Source: Pseudalkalibacillus hwajinpoensis
GTDB taxonomy: Bacteria; Bacillota; Bacilli; Bacillales; Guptibacillaceae
DNA: 64,000 nt
Direction of reading: 5' to 3'
Assembly (NCBI RefSeq): GCF_039851965.1
Contig: NZ_CP156674.1
Coordinates: 186,001-250,000, forward strand
A program made the position numbers and the translations under genes. Positions 1-9,543 of the stretch are shown one piece after another; position 1 is the first letter of the stretch; each line of letters opens with the position of its first letter. Under the pieces are notes generated by a model. It made no database searches. It was not told the origin of the DNA and saw nothing but the letters and a program-made list of their open reading frames with translations.

Positions 1-50
1 TTTAATAATTGCTTTTCAAGTTTAAGTAAAAGAGATGCTGATTCATTCAT
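1..50 (-). CDS. 5' end of a gene running off the window (possibly DUF4440/NTF2-like)
   Basis: Only the first 16-17 codons lie in the window, reading leftwards off the edge: MNESASLLLKLEKQLL. An ATG at 50-48 follows a strong ribosome site (GGGAGG, about 7 nt away), so the start is convincing. The leucine-rich opening helix resembles the N-terminus of DUF4440/SnoaL-like proteins, but so little sequence is present that the family is a guess. Confidence 0.4.
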   Translation of the reverse strand, partial: MNESASLLLKLEKQLL

Positions 51-770
51 AATTCTTCCTCCCTTCCGGTTTCTGTAAGTGATCTTGAATGTCTTGAAGA
101 TAGCACAGTTTTCTTTGAAAGGAAAACGCTCATATTACAACGATCTCTACAGATAAATTGGCAGATCCGAATGAATGGTTGAGAAAAAGAACCTTTCCTT
201 CACTGGTTCTAGCTGATGAAGATCACGGAGCCCACGGTGATCGGCATACTTTCTTTCGCTTACTTTACCAACAAAAGACAAACAAGTCCTTTTTATCGTC
301 CAACAACGATTGAATTTCGCAAAGTTGTTTGGTATATATCTAAAACTTATAAAGGTTATTTCGTAAAAGCAAGCAATGTTTATTCTTGCTTTTTAAATCT
401 TTGTTTGGAATCTTATTGATGTTATTTATTAATTTATATTATAATTACGGTAATTGAAATTTATTTAGATCCTAGCACAGCTACTTCCATCTCTAATTGC
501 TCTTTAGTTCATCTACATGCTTATTTGACTTTAGTGAAAAGCCAGATGGTTAAGTCCTATTCTTATTCCGATGGTACCCTTCTTCTTTATCCTCTTCTTT
601 ATCCTCTTCTTCAACTTCCACAATTACGATATAGCTATCCTTCCATTTCCAATAGCCAACCCCAAAATTTACAGTACTGTTTAAAATTTAACACATATAA
701 CTCAATGGGATGAATCAATACTTAACCTCCTTCTCTCAATCCAGTTTTATATATATTTATTATGTATATA
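51..770. other. Gene-poor stretch with degraded frames and a short tandem repeat
   Basis: No convincing gene. A plus-strand frame at about 117-313 is open for roughly 65 codons but has no start or ribosome site. A minus-strand frame at about 540-675 ends in an acidic tail and also lacks a start; its Glu/Asp/Lys repeat comes from a 12-base unit present twice at 583-594 and 595-606. Short frames at 216-419 and 525-713 have no ribosome site and unnatural composition. The stretch looks like decayed sequence. Confidence 0.4.
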
Positions 771-774
771 TAAA

Positions 775-799
775 CCCGAGCAAAGTAAACGCACTCGGG
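775..799 (-). terminator. Intrinsic terminator after the 5'-nucleotidase gene
   Basis: CCCGAG (775-780) pairs with CTCGGG (794-799). Read on the minus strand, the stem is followed by TTTATATA. It lies about 40 nt beyond the stop of the nucleotidase gene. Confidence 0.6.
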
Positions 800-841
800 G
801 CTCAGAAAGGGATTTCTACATGAGTGAATTAGCAATAGGTA

Positions 842-2215
842 CTAGTGATTCAACCAACGTTTCTTAAATGCTCGCTTTATAAATTCATCTTTTTCTGCAT
901 ATTCTCTAATCACATCTTTTATTTCATCCGGTTGATATGAAAAGTTTCGATTGTTTGCGAGGGCAGGATATCCTGAACCTCTCAGTAAATAATCAGATGA
1001 TGCAACCCGATACCATTTTTCGTCCTCAAGTGACTCTCCATTTATGGACACTAACATCACTTTGTTATGGGTATGAATCACCTCTGCACCAGAAACATGC
1101 AGTCTGCCGACATATTTCCCTCTAAATCCCGGACCTTTTCCATCTGCCATACAAACAGAACTATCAAGTGAACTCTCCAGTGCCGCCTGAATATTTTTAC
1201 CCTGAATCTCAAAATACGTTGGATTTAAGGGGGACGGGCAAATTTCAATCAATTTTTTATTTGAAACAAAGTGAACTAGTCCTCCATTGGCTATCCCGCT
1301 GTTAATGATAGCAAGATCACATTCAAATCGATCTTTCAAGCCATCCGCTATTAAATTTGTAAGTGGATTCTCTTCCAGAACATCGTGCCAAAGAGGTGCT
1401 TCTACATCATAAAGCGGCTTGCTTAATGTAGTGATCGCCTCCTCTTTGCTTTTCGATAAAATGGTCTGAATTTCTGCATCTTTTTCTGCTTTTAAAGTAG
1501 GAATAGAAGATGATGCCAGCAATTCTAATCTGCCGTCCAGGAATTCCAGCTCTACAATCCCAACATGCTCTCCATACATCCCTGCTGAATTCAATATTGT
1601 CTCATTTACAATTTTCGCCTCTTCATACAATACGTGATCGTGAGCTGAGAGAATGACGTCTATTTCATCAATCGCTTCGGCTAGTTCAATGTCAGCTTCT
1701 GTTCCAATGTGGTTTAGAACGATGCAAAGATCATATTCATTTCGATGTTTATTAATTTCTGTACGAAGAGCTTCTTTGTAATCCAGAATTTGAAAGCCCA
1801 TTAAATCATTAAATTCCTGCAAATCTGGAGATGCTCCCGTTATCAGAATTCGAAAACCATTTTTATGTATTATTGTGCTGCTTTTAACACCTTTGAAAGG
1901 TTCACCATTAGCTTTTAGAAGGTTACAACTGAGAAATGGGATCGGACTATTCATTGCCATGTTCTCTAAAGTTTCATTACCATTAAACAGTTCATTATTA
2001 CCAATCGTAATCGCTTCATACCCAGCTGATGCAAGCATGTTAACCGCAGCTATTCCTCTTGTTCCCTGTAGTTCGATACTTTTAAAATCAGCGAAATCAC
2101 CACCATCGAGTAGAAGTGTATTGTCATCAGAATAGTGTCGGATCAATGATGTAGCTCTTGAGAAATTTTCAAAATGACTATGAACATCGTTGGTGTGAAT
2201 GATATTAAGTTTCAT
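842..2215 (-). CDS. 5'-nucleotidase / metallophosphatase family protein (YunD-like)
   Basis: Predicted 5'-nucleotidase/UshA-type phosphoesterase of about 457 aa. The N-terminal calcineurin-like domain has HTNDVH near residue 8, a GGD metal motif near 40, GNNE near 77 and AHDH near 196. The C-terminal half matches a 5'-nucleotidase substrate domain (NSGIANGG, and SDYLLRGSGYP near the end). The usual GNHE box reads GNNE here; I recall the same Asn in B. subtilis YunD, so this is probably a subfamily trait. No signal peptide is visible, suggesting a cytoplasmic enzyme. The start is placed at ATG 2215, behind GGGGG, rather than at an in-frame TTG four codons upstream. The gene stands alone, divergent from the next. 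The exact substrate is unknown. Confidence 0.85.
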   Translation of the reverse strand: MKLNIIHTNDVHSHFENFSRATSLIRHYSDDNTLLLDGGDFADFKSIELQGTRGIAAVNMLASAGYEAITIGNNELFNGNETLENMAMNSPIPFLSCNLLKANGEPFKGVKSSTIIHKNGFRILITGASPDLQEFNDLMGFQILDYKEALRTEINKHRNEYDLCIVLNHIGTEADIELAEAIDEIDVILSAHDHVLYEEAKIVNETILNSAGMYGEHVGIVELEFLDGRLELLASSSIPTLKAEKDAEIQTILSKSKEEAITTLSKPLYDVEAPLWHDVLEENPLTNLIADGLKDRFECDLAIINSGIANGGLVHFVSNKKLIEICPSPLNPTYFEIQGKNIQAALESSLDSSVCMADGKGPGFRGKYVGRLHVSGAEVIHTHNKVMLVSINGESLEDEKWYRVASSDYLLRGSGYPALANNRNFSYQPDEIKDVIREYAEKDEFIKRAFKKRWLNH

Positions 2216-2391
2216 GTCGGCCCCCAATATTATCTAAATATACTTTTTTACTACCATACTACTATTTCGGAATCAAACTTCGATGTCCTGCCGAAACACC
2301 CTATCCTCTTTTATTAAGTTTAGGATATAGAGAAGGAATTGGAAGAATAAACAAGAAGTTCATGATATCAATCGATAAAGGAGTATGCAAA

Positions 2392-3561
2392 ATGACGAAT
2401 TTTGGGAACGATGTACAATTTGGAATTTATAAGCATATGCAGGCGCCTGATCCGAATCGACTTCCAATGCGATATGAGGATTGGGAGCAGCGAGCACGAG
2501 ATATATTAGATGATGGGCCATATGATTATGTGGCGGGAGGTTCAGGTGCAGAGGAGACGATTCAATCAAACCGTGAGGCATTTAAGCGATGGCAAATCGT
2601 CCCTCGTGTTTTTCGACATGTAGAGAAACGAAATCTCAAGCTTGGCCTTTATGGCTGCATGCTCCCGTCACCAGTAATGGTCGCTCCTATCGGGGTTCAA
2701 TCAATTATTCATTCAGAAGGCGAACTTGCCTCAGCAAGAGCGGCTGCTTCAGTTGGTGTGCCCTACATCGCTAGCTCTGCTTCTTCTCATTCGATGGAGG
2801 AAATTGCTGAAGCAATGGGGGACGCGCCTAGATGGTTTCAACTATATTGGAGCCGTGACCCTCAGATAGCAAAAAGCTTTGTAGAACGTGCAGAACAAGC
2901 AGGCTATACAGCCATTGTAGTAACGCTCGATACGCCAATGATGGCGTGGCGTGAACTGGATCTTCAAAACGTCTATTTACCGTTTTTAATTGGGGAAGGA
3001 ATCGGAAACTATCTTACTGATCCTGCCTTTCGTTCAGGACTCGAGATGCCACCTGAGGAAGATGCGATGGGTGCAATTATGCACTGGACACGTGTATTTG
3101 GTCACGCGGGATTAACATGGGAAGATCTTGCGGAGTTAAAGAAAACGACCTCTTTACCTATTATTTTAAAAGGAATCCTTCATCCAGATGATGCAAAACT
3201 AGCTTTACAGTATGGAGCAGATGGAATAATTGTTTCAAACCATGGCGGTCGCCAGGTAGATGGTGCAATTGCCGCCCTCGATGCCCTTCCTGCAGTTGTT
3301 GAAGCAATCGAAGGTCGGATCCCTGTCCTAATGGATAGCGGTATTCGGCGTGGAGCTGATGTTTTTAAAGCCATTGCGCTTGGTGCAAAAGGAGTCCTTG
3401 TTGGAAGACCTTGCATGTATGGTCTCGCAGTTGCTGGAGAAACCGGTGTAAGACATGTTATCACAAATCTTCTTGCGGATTTTGATTTAACAATGGCTTT
3501 GTCAGGTTGTCGTGATTTAAAAGAGATTAATAAAGAGATGGTGATTCCAGCTAGTCGATAG
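2392..3561 (+). CDS. FMN-dependent alpha-hydroxy-acid oxidase (lactate 2-monooxygenase-like)
   Basis: A 389-aa TIM-barrel flavoprotein of the lactate oxidase/glycolate oxidase/lactate monooxygenase family, which oxidises L-2-hydroxy acids such as lactate using FMN. It has the FMN phosphate site (MDSGIRRGADVFKA then GVLVGRP), the catalytic histidine in SNHGGRQ with its following arginine, and the lysine strand PIILKGI. Length and the extra segment around residues 190-230 favour lactate 2-monooxygenase over the shorter oxidases, but substrate cannot be fixed from sequence. The ATG at 2392 has AAAGGAG eight bases upstream and is preferred over an in-frame ATG ten codons earlier. It is monocistronic, with its own terminator. 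Confidence 0.85.
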   Translation: MTNFGNDVQFGIYKHMQAPDPNRLPMRYEDWEQRARDILDDGPYDYVAGGSGAEETIQSNREAFKRWQIVPRVFRHVEKRNLKLGLYGCMLPSPVMVAPIGVQSIIHSEGELASARAAASVGVPYIASSASSHSMEEIAEAMGDAPRWFQLYWSRDPQIAKSFVERAEQAGYTAIVVTLDTPMMAWRELDLQNVYLPFLIGEGIGNYLTDPAFRSGLEMPPEEDAMGAIMHWTRVFGHAGLTWEDLAELKKTTSLPIILKGILHPDDAKLALQYGADGIIVSNHGGRQVDGAIAALDALPAVVEAIEGRIPVLMDSGIRRGADVFKAIALGAKGVLVGRPCMYGLAVAGETGVRHVITNLLADFDLTMALSGCRDLKEINKEMVIPASR

Positions 3562-3574
3562 TCCTTATCAAATG

Positions 3575-3606
3575 AAACGCAGCACAGGATATTCCGTGCT
3601 GCGTTT
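3575..3606 (+). terminator. Intrinsic terminator of the hydroxy-acid oxidase gene
   Basis: An 11-bp stem AAACGCAGCAC / GTGCTGCGTTT starts 14 nt after the stop codon and is followed by a T-rich run. Confidence 0.8.
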
Positions 3607-3611
3607 GTTCT

Positions 3612-3903
3612 CTATTTCCACTGTAAAGCTTCTTGATTTGTTTGTACGGAAAAAATAAGATAGATAACCATTGAAATGATCACAGAAATGCCATTAGTAA
3701 AATAGATATCAGTTTTACCAATTTTTGTTGCTATCAATCTGAAAAACAATGCTCCGAGTCCTGCCCTTGCCTTTAGAGTAGGCTAGACTGAACCAAACCC
3801 CATCCCAAACAAAACAGCTGCAAGAAGTAACATGAATTGATTGGCTAATAAGGTAAGACCTATCATTCCCCATTTAGTATGTTTCAAACAGTAACAAGAG
3901 AAA
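3612..3903 (-). pseudogene. C-terminal remnant of an MFS transporter
   Basis: A minus-strand frame without start codon reads as the C-terminal part of a major facilitator efflux protein: KHTKWGMIGLTLL, then LAAVLFGMGFGSV, an in-frame TAG where the family has a Gln before PTL, then a final hydrophobic stretch ISMVIYLIFSV and a natural stop at 3612-3614. The segment between PTLKARAG and LGALFF is also shorter than in relatives. The N-terminal two thirds are absent. It is clearly decayed, and no function is expected. Confidence 0.65.
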
Positions 3904-3928
3904 CAGCCTTCAGAATCTGAAGGCTGTT
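3902..3928 (-). terminator. Terminator of the VOC gene
   Basis: A 12-bp perfect stem AACAGCCTTCAG / CTGAAGGCTGTT with a 3-nt loop ends six bases before the stop codon of the minus-strand VOC gene. The following run (TCTCTTGTT) is only moderately T-rich. Confidence 0.7.
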
Positions 3929-3933
3929 ATCAC

Positions 3934-4323
3934 TTATTGTAAATTCGGAGATTGAAAGAATTCAATCCATTCGCCATCTGGACCTGCAAAAAACAGATAT
4001 TTTGCACCGTTTGGAAGTTCATTAATACCTTCATCAATAAATGTTACACCAAGGTCACGAATTCTAGTCCGTTCCTCTTCAATATTAAATACAGTGAAGG
4101 CAATATGATGGACTTTTCCTTCAACAGGTAGATCAGGGTTGTAGCCCTCAATTAACTCAACAATAATGTTATCGTTTATACCAAGAAAAGCAAGTTTCTT
4201 ATCCCCATCTGGATGATCAAATTCGTCTAGAAGCTCAAGTCCTAGAATTCCTTGATAGAATCCTTTGGAAGCCTCTATGTTTCTAACTTGTACGCCTACG
4301 TGCTCAAGCTTTTGTATTCCCAT
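3934..4323 (-). CDS. VOC-superfamily (glyoxalase/bleomycin-resistance fold) protein
   Basis: A single-domain 129-aa vicinal-oxygen-chelate protein with two beta-alpha-beta-beta-beta modules. Putative metal ligands are visible: His near residue 8 (LEHVGVQV), Glu in the first module (IIVELIEG), His at KVHHIAF and Glu near the C-terminus (GEWIEFF). This pattern matches glyoxalase I-like lyases and methylmalonyl-CoA epimerase-like enzymes, but the substrate cannot be told. The gene is monocistronic and ends at a hairpin terminator. Confidence 0.8.
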   Translation of the reverse strand: MGIQKLEHVGVQVRNIEASKGFYQGILGLELLDEFDHPDGDKKLAFLGINDNIIVELIEGYNPDLPVEGKVHHIAFTVFNIEEERTRIRDLGVTFIDEGINELPNGAKYLFFAGPDGEWIEFFQSPNLQ

Positions 4324-4420
4324 AAGTCACCAGCTTTCTTTCCAGAGTGTATGTAATAGTCTAACTTAAACCAATCATACTAAGCTACTGAAATGAAAGC
4401 AAGAAAGATAAACGCTAAAA

Positions 4421-6647
4421 CTATGATTCGAATGTACCGATCTGATTCAAGAACTCCCCTGTCACCAGTCGAGATTGAAGGCGCATTGAGACCGCCGGAG
4501 GCAACGTTCCTTTCATCGCTTCAAATGGAACACCGAGCCAGAGAATGTTACGATCCAGTGCTACGAATGGAAAGGATAGCGATAGGTCAATATGCTTCGC
4601 TAATGGAAGCGAGTGTAGCAATATAGGTGAAATGACCGTTAGTTTTCCATTTGACTTGTTGATCGTTTCAATCCACTCATCCGTTAAGGTTGCTCCCTCT
4701 GGAATCGACAGGATGATTTCCTTAGCATTCGCGATGTCTTTAAAAACGTGAGCAGTTTTCATCGCATGGCTAAAGCGTAACTCTTCATTCTGATGTTTGA
4801 CCCACTTTCCAATTTGTGCAGGTGAAATTAGTTCGCTCTCAGTGATCTGATGATCTACTAACTGACGAAACGTTTTCCCCTTAGAAACTTTCTTTCTCAC
4901 GTAATCGACGTTACTTACGTGAAGAAACTTTCCCTTCGTCCTCGTCATCGCAACATTAATGAGTCGTTCACTATTTTCACCAGTTAATAGCATTCCTGCT
5001 CGATATTCAGGTTCACCATCAACGGAATCAAAAACCATCATGTCCCGTTCACTTCCTTGAAAACGATGAACGGTAGCCGCCAGGATATCTGCTTGCTCAC
5101 GCTCTTTGGAAAGAAGATCTTCAAATAGTAGATTCATCATCTTTGCCTGAGCACGGTAAGGTGTTACATAACCGATTGACTTTATTCCGTCATGTAAGGC
5201 CTCTTGAATAGCTTGAAATGATAAAAGAAGCTGCCAAAGATTCATTCGTGATTTTGATGATCGTCCCGTGAAACAAAATCGTCCTGTATGACTAGTATCA
5301 AGTAATATAGAAGCCTGACCTTGAAAAGGTGCGCAATCGGTGATGGGCTGTCTCCACTTCTTTGTTTTGGGATGGTCACCTACAAGAGAATGATAGATTT
5401 TGTCATTTGTGAAAGCCGAAATCACCGGATGCATTCTTCGCTGCTCATTAAGTAGAAATAATTGAGGATGAAGCTTTTCATTTTTTACATTCTCAACAAT
5501 ACCGGAACAATGAAAAACGTCCTCCCGAAGCCACTTTGAGACAAGTGGATGTTTTGAAGATGCGATCGGCGGTAGTTGTTTAAAATCACCGCAAACGATC
5601 ACTCTTTTTCCAAGTGATGCAGCGAATGCGGCCTGCGGTACATAAGCCATACTTGCTTCGTCGATCATCACAACATCGACTCGTTTCTTATAGATCGCCT
5701 CATCAATGGCAGCCTTTGTTAACGTCGTCCCGATGATCGCTGCTTCTTTAACAAACTGCGTTTCTTTTCTGCGAATCTGCTCAAGAACATTTCCGAGTTT
5801 CGATTCAACCTTAAGCAACTGTTCGGAATCTCGCTTACTAAATGATTTCGTTAAGTCTTCTTTTAATATTCTCCGCTCTTCCATAATACTTTCTTTATCA
5901 TTAGCAAGTTCCCGGGTGTTTCATCATCAAAAGCTGATCAGTATAAAGGGGAAGATCTGATTGAACATCGCGCTGTAAGCCGTAGCGCATGATTTTTCCC
6001 TCTTCAAACTTCTCTCTCTTTTCTGCGAATATGGCCGTTTCACGCATAAGTACATCGACTGCCTGGTTACTATGAGAAAGAATTAGAACTTTATTCCCCT
6101 TAAAAAAGTGATTGGCAGCTGCCCGAGCAAGATGATGTGTCTTTCCTGTTCCTGGAGGTCCCCATACAAACGTCACGGGATTATATTTAGACCTAAGAAT
6201 CAATTCGTGAAGAGGACTCTTGGCTTTTCCATCCGGATGCTTGAATTCAACAGGAGGGTTCATCAATCGACTAACTCTTGCTAATCTTCGCTTGCTTTTC
6301 TTTACTTCCTCTAATCGTTCATGAAGTTCATCAAGTAATTCCCATGGATCATGGTAAAGCTCCGCTTCACCAATGAAATCACCAAACCCACCATCAAGTG
6401 CTAGAATGACATTCTTTCCTTCAGCTGATATCATACGCCCTTCGCGTTTCACATGGCCCATTTCTATCCGTATTTTTGACCCAGTGGGTATTTGAATGGG
6501 TATGAGGGCGTCGAAATAATAACGGAAATCATCATCCGAAGATAATAATCGACCGTTCACAATTCGATGTGGTCTGCTCCCATATTTTTTCAGATGAGCA
6601 ATCTCAGCTCTAAGCGCTATTTGCCATTCTTCTATTGTATCTTTCAT
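4421..6647 (-). pseudogene. SF1 (DNA2/NAM7-like) AAA_11/AAA_12 helicase interrupted by one frameshift
   Basis: Two adjacent frames together make one superfamily-1 helicase of about 740 aa. The upstream piece (6647-5901, 248 aa) has an N-terminal beta domain and Walker A GPPGTGKT near residue 166. The downstream piece (5884-4421) has Walker B MIDEAS, motif III CGDFKQLPPI, motif V HRFQGSERD and motif VI NVAMTRTK. On the minus strand the break is CCCGGGAAC at about 5916-5911. Deleting one G joins the frames as KHPELANDKESIMEERR, and the second frame stays open upstream of its first ATG. That fits a one-base insertion in the GGG run: either a recent inactivation or a sequencing error. The product would be a nucleic-acid-dependent ATPase of unknown role. 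It is unlinked to recognisable defence genes. Confidence 0.8.
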
Positions 6648-6732
6648 CTTACATCGCTTCCTTTACAACCCTTAACTCACTTTTTCAATTTCTCTACTAT
6701 ACCATTGTGATCGAAAACTCTCTACCTTTCGA

Positions 6733-7602
6733 TCATTTAGTATGATGATCGTGGATTTCATTTAGAAAAACTTCGAGTACCTTCGTTTTGAATGGAGATC
6801 GCATCAAGATAGAAAAAGTACGTTTATAACTAAAACCAGGAATCGCTAGAATTGATAAAGTTCCAAGCTCTATTTCCTTTCGAATTGTCCATCTCGATAA
6901 AAAGCTGATTCCAATACCGGCCTCCACCGATTCTTTAATGAGTTGAGTACTACCAAATGCCATCGTATTGGAAGGATTAACCTCAAGCTCAGCCCACATT
7001 TTTTCGGTTGCTTCTCTTGTACCTGATCCCGATTCCCTGACAATCCACATCTCTTCTTCAAGTTCTCGTCCCTCTTCCACTTGTAAGTGGGAAGGTGATG
7101 CCACGATCACCATTTCATCTTCAGTAAAATCTTGCACCTTCATATCACGTGCTGGATAACCACCTTCAATAATCCCTACATCGAGCTGGTGTGAATAAAC
7201 AAGATCACCAATTTCTCTTGAGTTTCCAATGGTAATAGCAAGTTTAATAAGCGGATAAGCCTTTCTAATTGAAGCAATCACATGAGGAAGTACATATTCT
7301 CCATACGTATAGCTTGCACCTATTGTTAGAATCCCGCTGGCACGATTCGTTAAGTCATCAAGCAAGTAGTGCATTTTCGAATAAAGATTCAAAAGTTCTT
7401 TTGCATGATGATAAACGATTTCTCCTGCTTTGTTCATTTCGACCGAACGATTGCTACGCTCTAATAATTTTGTGCCAAGCGTTTGTTCGAGGTTTTTTAT
7501 ATATTGACTAACTGCTGGCTGCGTCATATGCAGCTCTTCTGCAGCACGTGAGAAATTCTGTTTTTCTACCACTGTCACAAATACATTTAACTGTTGATCC
7601 AT
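6733..7602 (-). CDS. LysR-family regulator, divergent from yeiH
   Basis: A 289-aa LysR-type regulator with an N-terminal winged helix (FSRAAEELHMTQPAVSQYIK near residues 17-36) and a periplasmic-binding-like effector domain. It resembles the CysL/YwfK/YeiE branch. It is transcribed divergently from the yeiH-type gene, 112 bp apart, an arrangement that usually means the regulator controls that neighbour. The start is set at ATG 7602 (MDQQLNVF), preceded by GGGGTG. Upstream in-frame ATGs would put extra residues before the conserved MDQQ opening. The effector is unknown. Confidence 0.88.
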   Translation of the reverse strand: MDQQLNVFVTVVEKQNFSRAAEELHMTQPAVSQYIKNLEQTLGTKLLERSNRSVEMNKAGEIVYHHAKELLNLYSKMHYLLDDLTNRASGILTIGASYTYGEYVLPHVIASIRKAYPLIKLAITIGNSREIGDLVYSHQLDVGIIEGGYPARDMKVQDFTEDEMVIVASPSHLQVEEGRELEEEMWIVRESGSGTREATEKMWAELEVNPSNTMAFGSTQLIKESVEAGIGISFLSRWTIRKEIELGTLSILAIPGFSYKRTFSILMRSPFKTKVLEVFLNEIHDHHTK

Positions 7603-7714
7603 CGTAACACACCCCATCATAATCAAATGCTTATCGTACTTATTATATTTATTTATTTCACTTATAACAAAAAATTAAGTAAACTAAAAGAAGAGAAACG
7701 GAGGAAGGGCCAAC

Positions 7715-8740
7715 ATGATCAACACGATTAGACAACTAGAAACGCTTTCACCCAACATGCGATGGATTTTAGGAGTCATATTTACATTCTTAATTGCTTT
7801 ATTAGGGTATTTATTAGCAAAAGTTCCCATTTTTAGCCTCACTGGGCAGCTAGCTTCTGCGATCTTTATTTCGATTGCTTATAGACAGGTTGCAGGTTAT
7901 CCTGAGTGGCTACGAGAAGGGATTACGTTTTCTTCAAAAAAACTACTTAGATTTGCGATCATTTTATATGGTATTAAGCTGAATGTGAGCCTTATTTTAC
8001 AGGATGGATTACCCATACTACTCCTGGGTGCTGGTGTTATCGCTTTTTCCCTATTGGCATCAGTCTGGCTCTCAAAAACGATGAAGGCTAATAAATCGAT
8101 TACTCTCCTTTTAGGTGCTGGGACAGGCATATGCGGTGCAGCCGCCATTGCTGCCGTTGCCCCAATCGTTCAGGCAAAAGAAGAGGATACTGCTATTGGC
8201 GTAGGAATCATTGCGTTATTTGGAACGATTTTTTCTGTAGGGTACACGGTTATTCGCCCTTTCTTGCCACTCACTGAATCAGAATATGGTGTTTGGTCAG
8301 GAGTCTCCCTTCATGAAGTGGCTCATGTGGCGCTCGCAGCAGCACCAGGTGGAGAATCGGCTCTTGCGATGGGGCTGCTTGCAAAGCTAGGCAGGGTGTT
8401 CCTTCTTGTACCGGTTTGCTTCCTATTTATGTATATTATGAATAGAAAGAATGTTGGAAGTAAACAACAAGTTCCATTTCCATGGTTTTTGGTAGGATTT
8501 ATTGTCATGAGTCTTGCTGGTACATTTATTCTGGGACCGGTTATACCGTTTTCAGATACCGCAGTGAAGGCAGTAACGGAGCTTACAACATGGTGCCTTA
8601 CCGCCGCGATGGTTGGACTTGGCCTTAGCGTAAGTATAAAAGATTTAAAGAATAAAGCTATTAAACCAATGGTCATTATAACAATCGTTTCCATTACAAT
8701 TTCTGTCCTGACCTTTTTCATTGTGAAATGGTTCTACTAA
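7715..8740 (+). CDS. yeiH: YeiH-family (UPF0324) membrane protein, putative sulfate/anion exporter
   Basis: A 341-aa polytopic membrane protein with about ten hydrophobic helices. Family landmarks are the glycine-rich TGICGAAAIAAVAP segment near residue 137 and LHEVAHVALAA near 195. The family is annotated as a putative sulfate or small-anion exporter, mainly from linkage with LysR regulators of the CysL/YeiE type, which is repeated here. A GGAGG ribosome site lies 9 nt before the ATG. Its end overlaps the convergent channel gene by four bases, and no terminator separates them. Confidence 0.85.
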   Translation: MINTIRQLETLSPNMRWILGVIFTFLIALLGYLLAKVPIFSLTGQLASAIFISIAYRQVAGYPEWLREGITFSSKKLLRFAIILYGIKLNVSLILQDGLPILLLGAGVIAFSLLASVWLSKTMKANKSITLLLGAGTGICGAAAIAAVAPIVQAKEEDTAIGVGIIALFGTIFSVGYTVIRPFLPLTESEYGVWSGVSLHEVAHVALAAAPGGESALAMGLLAKLGRVFLLVPVCFLFMYIMNRKNVGSKQQVPFPWFLVGFIVMSLAGTFILGPVIPFSDTAVKAVTELTTWCLTAAMVGLGLSVSIKDLKNKAIKPMVIITIVSITISVLTFFIVKWFY

Positions 8741-9357
8741 GCTTCATTTGATTGACCATCCTTACTGGATGACCATTTTTTTCGTATTCGATCAACGTAA
8801 TGAAAGAGGGTTCTCACAATGAGTGCATGGAGAAGGATCCCTACGATTGTAAGAAGAACAATGACAAATTTTCCGACAAAAGAAGTAGGTTCGACTGAAA
8901 AACGACCTACGAATACAATTAAACCTAATGACCAGATTGCTGCGTCACCAAAAGAATCGACAACAGGCTCATAAAAATAAAACGGAAACGTCGACACAAT
9001 GACAAACACGAAGCTTGTCAGAAACCATGTTTGTGGAGACATTCCCATTGCTTTCCCAAGAATGGGATTACTAAACCGTTTCGCAATTTTCTTGATTCGC
9101 CAAAGACGATAAAGCCTAGCAAGTTTCGCCCCCTGGAAGATCGAGTCAAGTGGGATTAAAGCAATGAGATCAAATGGATGCTTTTTAATATACTCCCATT
9201 TGTCTTTAGATACATAGAGAAATACCATGTAATCAATAAAAAATACGACCCATGTCCCAATTAAAATTGCCCTTTGAAAAGGAGACTCATACCAAATTGT
9301 CGAAACGGACAAAATGACACAAACAAATAGAAGATATTGATATAAAAGTTTCCACAT
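8737..9357 (-). CDS. Voltage-gated-channel-like membrane protein with a degenerate selectivity filter
   Basis: A 206-aa membrane protein with the layout of a six-helix potassium channel: four N-terminal helices, a basic S4-like segment (ARLYRLWRIKKIAKRF, about residues 81-96), then two further helices with a re-entrant loop between them. Where a K+ channel has TVGYGD, this protein has FVGRFS (WSLGLIVFVGRFSVEPTS, about 142-159), so potassium selectivity is doubtful. It ends in a basic tail. The ATG follows AAAGGAGGA. It may be a divergent channel, a non-conducting sensor protein or a modulating subunit. Position relative to yeiH looks incidental (convergent). Confidence 0.75.
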   Translation of the reverse strand: MWKLLYQYLLFVCVILSVSTIWYESPFQRAILIGTWVVFFIDYMVFLYVSKDKWEYIKKHPFDLIALIPLDSIFQGAKLARLYRLWRIKKIAKRFSNPILGKAMGMSPQTWFLTSFVFVIVSTFPFYFYEPVVDSFGDAAIWSLGLIVFVGRFSVEPTSFVGKFVIVLLTIVGILLHALIVRTLFHYVDRIRKKWSSSKDGQSNEA

Positions 9358-9510
9358 CCAGTCGTCCTCCTTTTCCTATTAGGTCCATCAAAGAATATCT
9401 TAAATAAATGCGATCGGTTTCAAGTTGCATTGTTCCCCGCTGATATTTGATAATTAACCCTTATTATACCAATGATTAGCACGCAACTCGTTCATTCACC
9501 AAAAACCAAA

Positions 9511-9532
9511 TAAAAAAGACTGCAGTGCAGCC
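9511..9532 (-). terminator. Probable terminator after dacC
   Basis: On the minus strand GGCTG-CACTG-CAGTC forms a short stem followed by TTTTTT, 12 bases past the dacC stop. The stem is small but the U-run is good. Confidence 0.55.
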
Positions 9533-9543
9533 CTTTCACTTGT

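Noticed and set aside
216..713. Short plus frames near the window start
   Set aside because: No ribosome site, unnatural composition; the second one is antisense to a simple Glu/Lys repeat.
4393..4626. Plus frame opposite the helicase 3' end
   Set aside because: It lies mostly antisense to conserved helicase coding sequence and has no ribosome site.
5901..5916. Programmed frameshift in the helicase gene
   Set aside because: No slippery heptamer with stimulatory structure was noticed; a G insertion in GGG is simpler.
4421..6647. Helicase as part of a defence system
   Set aside because: Neighbours are a VOC protein and a LysR regulator; no nuclease, methylase or other defence partner is near, and the gene is frameshifted.
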